Shown: positions 1-5,679 of the stretch, piece by piece
How the letters are laid out: every line of letters begins with the position of its first letter
How positions within the stretch are numbered: the stretch's first letter is position 1
Assembly: GCF_011927625.1 (NCBI RefSeq)
Contig: NZ_JAATIZ010000002.1
Location: 372,001 to 436,000, forward strand
Reading direction: 5' to 3'
DNA: 64,000 bases
DNA from: Paenalcaligenes hominis
GTDB taxonomy: Bacteria > Pseudomonadota > Gammaproteobacteria > Burkholderiales > Burkholderiaceae_B
Notes under the pieces: model-generated
Database searches by the model: none
Told to the model about the DNA's origin: nothing
Seen by the model: only the letters and a program-made list of their open reading frames with translations
Made by a program: the position numbers and the translations under genes

Positions 1-2
1 GC

Positions 3-800
3 CGTGCTGCTACCACCCCGTGGCCTGCGTATGCGGCCATTGGTACGCACCGAAACGGCGAGTGGATTCAGCTCAATACCAATATCCTACAAATCGAAAA
101 CGAGTATTATTCAAACATCCGTCCTAAGCGTACGCCTAAAGCGGATGAACGTCCTGCTACTGCGCTAGCTAATCATGGCGTGGAATACATCGAAGTCCGT
201 TGTCTTGATATTGACCCTTTTGACCCTATCGGCTTATCGGCAGCCTCATCACGCTTTTTAGATGCTTTTTTATTATTCTGTGCGGCAGAACCTAGCCCGA
301 TTTTTCCCGAGGGTGGGTTTTGCCAAGACAGCAAAAACAACTTTGCTTTGGTCGTTACCGAAGGCCGCAAGCCAGGCCTGCTGTTAAAAAACCAATACAA
401 GCAAGATATCGAGCTAAAAAGCTGGGCTGAGGAAATACTGTTAGCCATGCAGCCTTATGTAGAGCTCTTCGATAAAGGCACGGGTCATACCCATTATCAA
501 GATGCTCTCCAAGCACAATTTGCAAAGGTACAAGACGCCAGCCTATGCCCTTCGGCTCAGCTCTTGCAGCAAGTTAAAGAATCCGGGTTAAGTTTTGTCG
601 ACTTTACCTATGCTCAAAGCCAAGTACATAAAGCAACCTTGCTTAAGCAAGAAATCCCAGCCGACACATTGCAAGCGCTTACCCAAGCCGCCACCGAGTC
701 CTTAACGCAGCAAGCACAGATCGAGGCCAAAGAAGCCAATCAAAGCTTTGAAAACTTTGTATTGGCTTTTGAGAAAAAGCTGGATTTGCCTAGAGGCTAG
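3..800 (+). CDS. gshA: Glutamate-cysteine ligase (C-terminal half, cut by window start)
   Basis: This is the 3' part of the enzyme that joins glutamate and cysteine with ATP, the first step of glutathione synthesis in the cytosol. The frame is open from the first bases, so the gene begins outside the window. About 265 residues are visible, against about 520 for the proteobacterial GshA class. The segment reading QLNTNILQIENEYYSNIRPK, followed by GVEYIEVRCLDIDPF and EGRKPGL, matches the conserved GshA core that lines the substrate site. A GTG at 180 is internal and not the start. The gene is followed at 832-888 by a hairpin repeat that could end its transcript. Codon use looks like that of the housekeeping genes, unlike the fic gene just downstream. 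Confidence 0.93.
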   Translation, partial: RAATTPWPAYAAIGTHRNGEWIQLNTNILQIENEYYSNIRPKRTPKADERPATALANHGVEYIEVRCLDIDPFDPIGLSAASSRFLDAFLLFCAAEPSPIFPEGGFCQDSKNNFALVVTEGRKPGLLLKNQYKQDIELKSWAEEILLAMQPYVELFDKGTGHTHYQDALQAQFAKVQDASLCPSAQLLQQVKESGLSFVDFTYAQSQVHKATLLKQEIPADTLQALTQAATESLTQQAQIEAKEANQSFENFVLAFEKKLDLPRG

Positions 801-831
801 GCAAGCTTGTGTGGTTTTTGGCTTGATATTA

Positions 832-888
832 CCGTGCATCAACCGACAACAAAAAACCCGCTAACCGAGTATTGGTGCGGGTTCATTT
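832..888. repeat. 57-bp direct repeat, left copy (att-like / terminator)
   Basis: The copy runs from CCGTGCATCAACC to GCGGGTTCATTT and matches 2666-2722 at 56 of 57 positions; the difference is G at 868 against T in the other copy. It contains a stem AACCCGC / GCGGGTT preceded by six A, so on the minus strand it is a rho-independent terminator shape, and on the plus strand it has a short T-rich tail that could end gshA. Homology stops abruptly on both sides. Confidence 0.85.
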
Positions 889-1006
889 TCGCTAACTCTT
901 GTACTAACCTTGTACCAATACAGCCACACCAAAGACTAACTTTTACTACCTAAGCTACTAATCAAAGCACTGCGCTAATCTGCACTCTAGTCCCCTCAAG
1001 TTGCTA

Positions 1007-1180
1007 TTGTCTATCAAAATGTCATTGAAATGATAAGCAACGCAACTTGTCTCTCAATTATAAGACTCAAAACCCGTTGTCTATCACTTTTTATAGATTT
1101 TGATAGACAACGCGGTTTGACTATCATATATTCACCTCAAACCACATTGACTATCATTTCAATGACATTTTGATAGACAA
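1007..1180. promoter_or_regulatory. Array of three dyads, TTGTCTATCA-N14-TGATAGACAA, at 70-bp period
   Basis: Dyads lie at 1007-1040, 1077-1110 and 1147-1180. Each has 10-bp arms 24 bp apart, and each starts exactly 70 bp after the previous one. Units one and two carry an extra half-site 40 bp in (TTGTCTCTCA at 1047, TTGACTATCA at 1117). The first and third dyads are also near-complete inverted copies of each other over about 34 bp. The array ends 36 bp before the fic start codon. It looks like a multi-site operator or nucleoprotein platform; no protein in the window is known to bind it. Confidence 0.8.
1104..1132 (+). promoter_or_regulatory. Possible sigma-70 promoter of fic inside the dyad array
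   Basis: TAGACA at 1104-1109 and TATATT at 1127-1132 are separated by 17 bp. The -35 overlaps the second dyad and the -10 lies between the second and third, so a protein bound to the array would cover the promoter. Several AT-rich alternatives exist here. Confidence 0.4.
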
Positions 1181-1216
1181 CCGTTTTAGCTCTTATTGCT
1201 AAAAGGAAGAATTTAT

Positions 1217-2344
1217 ATGATGAACTTAGCCCTAGATGGAGCTGTACATTACCATTACGATAATTTCCCCCCTAAGCAACTAAACTATGAAAAATTGATG
1301 CCAATGTTGCTTAGAGCTACAGATGCAATAGCTAGATATGACCAAATGCTAAAAAACATGCACAACAGCGAAATACTGTTGGCTCCCTTACGTAACCAAG
1401 AGGCTGTTATTTCCTCAAGGATGGAGGGTACCGTAAGTACGATGGATGAAATTTTAAAATATGAAGCAGACCATCAAAATGGAGACTCAGACTCCACTGA
1501 AAATGTTAGATCAGAAGTTATTGAAACTATCCTCTATCAACGCTCTTTAAAGCTGGCGCAGCAAGCATTAATAGATGGCTACCCCATAAGTCAATCAATG
1601 ATTAAGTCCTTACACCAAAGACTCTTGTCATTTGGCAGGGGTGCAGGGAAATCACCAGGGGAGTTTAAAATAGAACAAAACTATTTAGCCGATCGAGCTA
1701 AGCAAAAAATTTTATTTGTGCCTATTAGTCCTGAGAAACTTCAAGATGGATTAGATGAGTTATTTGCTTATATAAAAAGCTCTTCTGCACCAAGTCTCCT
1801 CAAGGCTGCTATTTCCCATCTTGAGTTTGAAGCCCTCCACCCTTTTAAAGATGGAAATGGGCGCATCGGCCGCATGTTAATCACACTGATGCTTTGGCAA
1901 GCAAAAACTATTTCCGAACCACATTTTTACATCAGTGCCTACTTTGAGGAAAATAAAGACCGATATATAGACACAATGAGAAAAGTCTCAGAAACAGGTG
2001 ATTGGGACGAGTGGTGTTTATTTTTCTTAGAAGCAGTAGAAAACCAAGCCATTAGCAATTTATCAATAGCTGAGAATATACGTGCTCTCTATGAGGATAT
2101 GAAAAAAACCTTCGCAGATATACTTTCATCCAAATGGAGTGTTACTGCTCTAGATTTTGTTTTTACAAATCCCATATTTAGAAATAACAAATTCACATCT
2201 CAAAGTGGGATACCTCAAGCTACTGCAGCTAGATTCACAAGAACAATGATTGACAATAACATTCTAATAACACTAGAAGAGGCTGCAGGAAGAAAACCTG
2301 CACTCTACTCCTTTGAGCCCCTTTTAAAACTGGTTAGGGTCTAA
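1217..2344 (+). CDS. fic: Fic-domain AMP-transferase, class II, with C-terminal winged-helix-like region
   Basis: Fic enzymes transfer AMP, or another nucleotide part, to hydroxyl side chains of target proteins. The Fic core motif HPFKDGNGRIGR starts at about residue 208, with all catalytic residues present. An inhibitory-helix motif S-S-R-M-E-G at residues 66-71, before the Fic domain, marks class II, whose glutamate holds the enzyme off. The C-terminal 90 residues look like a winged helix. Length (375 aa) and layout resemble Shewanella SoFic. I chose ATG 1217 because AAAAGGAAGA lies 6-15 bases upstream; a TTG at 1196 is less likely. The gene is clearly AT-richer than gshA or the cytochrome gene, a sign of transfer. 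No antitoxin gene is adjacent. The target is unknown. Confidence 0.9.
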   Translation: MMNLALDGAVHYHYDNFPPKQLNYEKLMPMLLRATDAIARYDQMLKNMHNSEILLAPLRNQEAVISSRMEGTVSTMDEILKYEADHQNGDSDSTENVRSEVIETILYQRSLKLAQQALIDGYPISQSMIKSLHQRLLSFGRGAGKSPGEFKIEQNYLADRAKQKILFVPISPEKLQDGLDELFAYIKSSSAPSLLKAAISHLEFEALHPFKDGNGRIGRMLITLMLWQAKTISEPHFYISAYFEENKDRYIDTMRKVSETGDWDEWCLFFLEAVENQAISNLSIAENIRALYEDMKKTFADILSSKWSVTALDFVFTNPIFRNNKFTSQSGIPQATAARFTRTMIDNNILITLEEAAGRKPALYSFEPLLKLVRV

Positions 2345-2385
2345 GCTTCCTCTATCACTGAAGCGCCAAGCAATCGCACGGCCTC

Positions 2386-2589
2386 CTATTTTATAGGCTT
2401 AGGGAAATGACCCTTTTTAACCCATTCATAAATGATTGTTCTTGATGCACCACCCATACGCTCTTGTACGGCAAATACCATTAACGGTAGTCGCTGATCT
2501 TGATCTAACGGGTCTATACCATCAGCCAATAGCCGCTTAGCGTCTTGGTGGGCTTGTCGGACGGCAACGGCGCTTAGTTTTGGCTTCAT
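2386..2589 (-). CDS. AlpA-like small DNA-binding regulator, possibly truncated by an amber codon
   Basis: This is a 67-aa protein whose last 20 residues (ASRTIIYEWVKKGHFPKPIK) match the helix-turn-helix of AlpA-type prophage regulators and excisionases. AlpA proteins normally continue with a short segment around AVRW after the FPKPIK sequence. Here a TAG follows the final lysine, but the frame continues for 14 more codons (EAVRLLGASVIEEA) to a TAG at 2341-2343 that overlaps the fic stop. The gene may therefore be truncated, or read through. No Shine-Dalgarno is visible. Instead an ATACCGTC box touches the ATG, suggesting autoregulation. The gene converges on fic. The family call is by motif only. 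Confidence 0.6.
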   Translation of the reverse strand: MKPKLSAVAVRQAHQDAKRLLADGIDPLDQDQRLPLMVFAVQERMGGASRTIIYEWVKKGHFPKPIK

Positions 2590-2649
2590 GACGGTATTTT
2601 TTTATCAAAATTATGAGATACCGTCTAAAGTACCGACTAAAGACGGTAT
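2590..2649. promoter_or_regulatory. ATACCGTC operator cluster upstream of the AlpA-like gene
   Basis: ATACCGTC or its complement occurs at 2590-2597, 2618-2625 and 2642-2649. A tandem 12-bp pair, TACCGTCTAAAG / TACCGACTAAAG, fills 2619-2642. The first box touches the start codon of the minus-strand AlpA-like gene. The arrangement suggests a regulator binding its own promoter. Confidence 0.6.
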
Positions 2650-2665
2650 ATGTCACTTTACATTG

Positions 2666-2722
2666 CCGTGCATCAACCGACAACAAAAAACCCGCTAACC
2701 TAGTATTGGTGCGGGTTCATTT
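2666..2722 (-). terminator. 57-bp direct repeat, right copy; terminator of tRNA-Arg
   Basis: Read on the minus strand the stem GAACCCGC / GCGGGTT is followed by TTTTTTG, a rho-independent terminator starting about 30 nt after the tRNA 3' end. The 57-bp unit is repeated at 832-888 with one mismatch, so the tRNA terminator itself forms the direct repeat that bounds the fic module. Confidence 0.8.
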
Positions 2723-2752
2723 GACTTTAACGTACTGTAATTTATGCCGTTG

Positions 2753-2827
2753 TGGCGCGCCCGACAGGAATCGAACCTGTATCGAGAGCTTCGGAAACTC
2801 TAATTCTATCCATTGAACTACGGGCGC
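2753..2827 (-). tRNA. tRNA-Arg, anticodon CCG
   Basis: The minus strand folds as a full cloverleaf. The acceptor arm GCGCCCG pairs with CGGGCGC, there is a D arm, and the anticodon stem AGAGT/ACTCT-type pairing encloses the loop TTCCGAA, with anticodon CCG reading CGG. A T arm is built on TTCGATT, and CCA is encoded at the end. It is 75 nt long. The terminator is the repeat at 2666-2722. Confidence 0.95.
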
Positions 2828-2837
2828 CTAATAAAGT

Positions 2838-2866
2838 ATTTTAACTCGTATAATAGTTTTTGTTGA
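2838..2866 (-). promoter_or_regulatory. Possible promoter of tRNA-Arg
   Basis: On the minus strand TCAACA and TAAAAT are 17 bp apart and the -10 ends 10 bp before the mature tRNA 5' end, which is reasonable for a tRNA transcript. The -35 matches only four of six consensus bases. Confidence 0.4.
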
Positions 2867-3025
2867 GCTATTTTTATTATAGACTGAATTTAGCCCTCTT
2901 AACCCTATCCCTATAGTACACTTAGTCCGCTATAATTACGGGTTAGTAACTCCCTTTTATTTTCGTGGCGACGTCCTAAACAGTAGTCAGCCCGCCCACT
3001 TTGTACGATTTCGCAGGATCCGACT

Positions 3026-3955
3026 ATGAGCCTTACGGAACAACAATCTCACAACAACGCCATTAAACATACCGCAGAGGTCAAAAATCCAGCCCGTATT
3101 TTCTGGTTGTCTATTTTATTTTTGGTCGTTGTTGGTGCAGCCATGTATTACATTGACATCAACACCAATGACTTACGCACTGGTAAATCACGCTCTGATC
3201 ACACCGAAAGCGTGTCTTCGCGTATTCAGCCAGTGGCTAAGTTTGCTTTGGCCGTCGTCGAGGGTGATCGCCCTTTAAAATCAGGCAAGGAAGTCTACGA
3301 AGCCACCTGTACGACGTGTCACGCAGCGGGTGTAGCCGGTGCACCTAAATTCGGCGATAACGCTGCTTGGGCGCCGTACATTGAAACAGGCTACGAGGCC
3401 ATGCTCAAAGTGGCTTTAAACGGGAAAGGCGCGATGCCCGCTAAAGGTGGTAATCCTGCTCTCGAGGACATCGAAGTAGAGCGCGCTATGGTCTATATGG
3501 CGAATGCCGCCGGGGCTAACTTTGACGAGCCCACTGGGGCTGACGATGTCGTGGCTGAAAAAACAGATGCCACCGCAGACAAGGCTCCTACTGAAACCGC
3601 TGCTGCTCCAGCCACAGATGCTCCGGCCGCAGAGGCTGCGACCACAGACGCCTCCGCTGATACCGCTCAGGCCGCGGCTGGTGGCGCCGTTCCTGCAGCC
3701 ACACCCGACCAGCTGGCTAATGGTAAAAAACTGTATGACGCCGCCTGTTTTGCTTGTCATGGCTCTGGCGTAGCCGGTGCTCCTAAATTTGGTGATAAAG
3801 CCAGCTGGGCCCCTTATATTGAGACAGGCCTAGACACCATGCTGCAAATTGCTATTGCCGGCAAGGGCGCCATGCCTCCTCGTGGGACCGCAATGAATGC
3901 CTCTGACGACGATTTACGCGATGCTATTTTGTACATGATCGAAGACGCTCGCTAA
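3026..3955 (+). CDS. Membrane-anchored di-heme c-type cytochrome (tandem cytochrome c5-type domains)
   Basis: This is a 309-aa electron carrier expected to sit on the periplasmic face of the inner membrane and pass electrons toward terminal oxidases. One hydrophobic segment (about residues 26-44) acts as an uncleaved anchor. Two heme sites, CTTCH at 95-99 and CFACH at 241-245, lie in two near-duplicate domains that share GVAGAPKFGD, WAPYIETG and GKGAMP. They are joined by a long linker rich in Ala, Pro, Asp and Thr (about 165-230), typical of flexible periplasmic tethers. The ATG at 3026 follows AGGAT. A strong bidirectional terminator follows at 3973. The gene stands alone. The exact redox partner is not evident. 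Confidence 0.9.
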   Translation: MSLTEQQSHNNAIKHTAEVKNPARIFWLSILFLVVVGAAMYYIDINTNDLRTGKSRSDHTESVSSRIQPVAKFALAVVEGDRPLKSGKEVYEATCTTCHAAGVAGAPKFGDNAAWAPYIETGYEAMLKVALNGKGAMPAKGGNPALEDIEVERAMVYMANAAGANFDEPTGADDVVAEKTDATADKAPTETAAAPATDAPAAEAATTDASADTAQAAAGGAVPAATPDQLANGKKLYDAACFACHGSGVAGAPKFGDKASWAPYIETGLDTMLQIAIAGKGAMPPRGTAMNASDDDLRDAILYMIEDAR

Positions 3956-3972
3956 ATCAGCTCCACCCCAAC

Positions 3973-4007
3973 AAAAAACCGAATGGTAGATGCCATTCGG
4001 TTTTTTG
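3973..4007. terminator. Bidirectional rho-independent terminator
   Basis: A perfect stem AAAAAACCGAATGG / CCATTCGGTTTTTT with a 6-nt loop has A and T runs on its two sides. It sits between the convergent cytochrome gene and the 3-hydroxyacyl-CoA dehydrogenase gene and can serve both. Confidence 0.93.
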
Positions 4008-4031
4008 TTTTCAATAAAGTCTACTTCTTAC

Positions 4032-5552
4032 TTAGCGTGTGGTACGCAACGAGGTCGTTAACTGTACACGTCGTTGCAGCCATAGGCTTGGTCTATAGCG
4101 CATATCTCCTGTCACATGCTGCATCGACTGCAGTATTTCTAACACTAGGTCGGCTCCTACTGCATCACCCAAGGACAATGGCCCCCCATGTGGGTAACCT
4201 AAGCCCAAAGACACAGCGGTATCAATATCGGCTGGGGTCGCAATGCCTTGTTGCGCAATATCACAGGCCCCATTCACTATAGATGCCACTAAGCGCTGCG
4301 CTACAAAACCGGCCGAGTCCTCAATCAAACTGACTGGAGTTTGGTCATGGCTAAATAATGCAAGCGCCTTATGGCACCATTCTTCCGCCGTTAAAAGCGA
4401 ACGCATTAAGACCCGCCGCTGTCCCGCCTCTAAACCAAACGCTGTATCTAAAGCAATTGTACGCTGAGCATCTAAGCCAAAATTAGCCACTACCGTGGCT
4501 ACGTCCTCGCCATAAGGGGTAATTAAAATCAACGCGTCTTCTGGCGCTAAATCACTTTCATCGATGACGATTCCTAGACGTTCTAATAATTCGGTAGCAC
4601 GCTCGTAACCCACTTCATGATGCGGCAGTACCCACACCTTAATCTCGTCATTTAACGGAGGAATCGGCATGGGCTCGGGCAACTGTTTTTTGCCATCCAC
4701 ATAGGTATAAAAGCCTTGGCCAGTTTTACGCCCATACATGCCTCCGGCATAGCGCACTGCAGTAATCGGAGAAGGTCTAAACCGCGGCTCCTCGTAAAAC
4801 TGGTGGTAAATGGATTCCATAACAGGATGCGAGACATCTAACGCCGTTAAATCTAACAGCTCAAAGGGGCCCATTCTAAAGCCGGCCTGTTCGCGCATAA
4901 TAGCGTCAACCGTGGCAAAGTCTGTGACTTGCTCCTGAGCAATTTTCAGGCCTTCTATATTCATTGGACGCCCGGCATGATTCACGATAAAACCGGGCAT
5001 ATCTTTAGCGCGTACTGGCGCATGACCCATGCGTTGCGCTACCTCAACCAAAGCCTGACATACCTCAGGTTTAGTACGCAGGCCTTCAATCACCTCTACC
5101 ACTTTCATTAAGGGTACAGGGTTAAAAAAGTGGAATCCTGCTACACGCTCGGGGTGCTCACACGCCTGAGCAATAGCGGTAATGGATAAAGACGAGGTGT
5201 TGGACGCTAGAATACATGAGGCACTCACCACGGCTTCGAGTCGCTTAAAGACGTCTTGTTTTACCTCGAGGTTTTCCACAATCGCCTCGACTACTAAATC
5301 CACATCGGCTAACTCTTCTAACGCAGCACACGGGGTAATCTGAGCTTGAGCGGCTTTAACTTGCTCGACGCTCATGCGTCCGCGTTCGACTTGGCGCTCC
5401 CAAATGCTCGTTAACTGAGCCTGTGCTTTACTGATTGCAGCAGCACTTACATCAAATAAAAAGACGTGCAAATTGGCCTGAGCGGCAATTTGCGCAATCC
5501 CTTGCCCCATTGCTCCGGCACCAATGATGCCGATTTTTTGTATCCCAGACAT
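4032..5552 (-). CDS. 3-hydroxyacyl-CoA dehydrogenase (PaaH-type, duplicated C-terminal domain)
   Basis: This enzyme oxidises 3-hydroxyacyl-CoA to 3-oxoacyl-CoA with NAD in fatty-acid or phenylacetate-type beta-oxidation, in the cytosol. The Rossmann motif GIIGAGAMGQGIAQ is at residues 8-21. NTSSLSI and the HFFNPVPLMKVVEV segment carry the catalytic His-Glu pair. Two helical C-terminal dimerisation domains follow, the first around GFIVNHAGRPMN and the second around GFVAQRLVASIVNGA, as in PaaH and PaaC proteins. Length (506 aa) is near that class. No other paa genes are adjacent, so I withhold a symbol. An enoyl-CoA hydratase at 23140 may act in the same process but is not linked. Confidence 0.88.
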   Translation of the reverse strand: MSGIQKIGIIGAGAMGQGIAQIAAQANLHVFLFDVSAAAISKAQAQLTSIWERQVERGRMSVEQVKAAQAQITPCAALEELADVDLVVEAIVENLEVKQDVFKRLEAVVSASCILASNTSSLSITAIAQACEHPERVAGFHFFNPVPLMKVVEVIEGLRTKPEVCQALVEVAQRMGHAPVRAKDMPGFIVNHAGRPMNIEGLKIAQEQVTDFATVDAIMREQAGFRMGPFELLDLTALDVSHPVMESIYHQFYEEPRFRPSPITAVRYAGGMYGRKTGQGFYTYVDGKKQLPEPMPIPPLNDEIKVWVLPHHEVGYERATELLERLGIVIDESDLAPEDALILITPYGEDVATVVANFGLDAQRTIALDTAFGLEAGQRRVLMRSLLTAEEWCHKALALFSHDQTPVSLIEDSAGFVAQRLVASIVNGACDIAQQGIATPADIDTAVSLGLGYPHGGPLSLGDAVGADLVLEILQSMQHVTGDMRYRPSLWLQRRVQLTTSLRTTR

Positions 5553-5631
5553 ACTGTCTCCTCTGGTATTAAAACTTAAACGATACGAATTAAAAGAATA
5601 ATATCAAAAAATTGTAATATGTTTAGCCTTT

Positions 5632-5664
5632 AAAAAACCCACTGCACTTTTTGTACAGTGGGTT
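5632..5664 (-). terminator. Terminator of the phosphoketolase-family gene
   Basis: On the minus strand AACCCACTGTA / TGCAGTGGGTT (one weak pair) is followed by a TTTTTT tract, 16 bp beyond the stop codon. Confidence 0.85.
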
Positions 5665-5679
5665 GAACACCTTTGCCTT

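Larger units (their letters stand above)
832..2722. mobile_element. Candidate remnant integrative element carrying fic and an AlpA-like gene
   Basis: Two 57-bp direct repeats (832-888 and 2666-2722, one mismatch) bound about 1.8 kb whose contents differ from the surroundings. It holds an AT-rich fic gene, a palindrome array and an AlpA-type regulator, a family usually found in prophages and integrative elements. The right repeat lies about 30 bp beyond the 3' end of tRNA-Arg, a common integration locale. Just inside the left repeat are two copies of CTTGTACYAA 11 bp apart (898 and 909), which could be integrase arm sites. There is no integrase or transposase, so if this is an element it is a remnant or depends on another element. 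The alternative is a terminator duplicated by unequal recombination. Confidence 0.45.

Noticed and set aside
1007-1180. CRISPR-like array
   Set aside because: There are only three units, the repeats are palindromes with diverged interiors, there are no unique spacers of constant sequence class and no cas genes.
1007-1180. Plasmid-type iteron origin
   Set aside because: No replication initiator gene, no DnaA box or AT-rich unwinding element that stands out, and the array is tied to the fic promoter.
832-2722. Insertion sequence
   Set aside because: The bounding repeats are direct, not terminal inverted repeats, and no transposase frame exists inside.
2613-2816. A 67-codon open frame on the plus strand
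   Set aside because: It runs through the 57-bp repeat and antisense through most of tRNA-Arg, has no ribosome site and encodes no recognisable domain.
3504-3773. Second-frame open reading frame inside the cytochrome gene
   Set aside because: It arises from the Ala/Pro-rich linker codons; the cytochrome frame has both heme motifs and a ribosome site.
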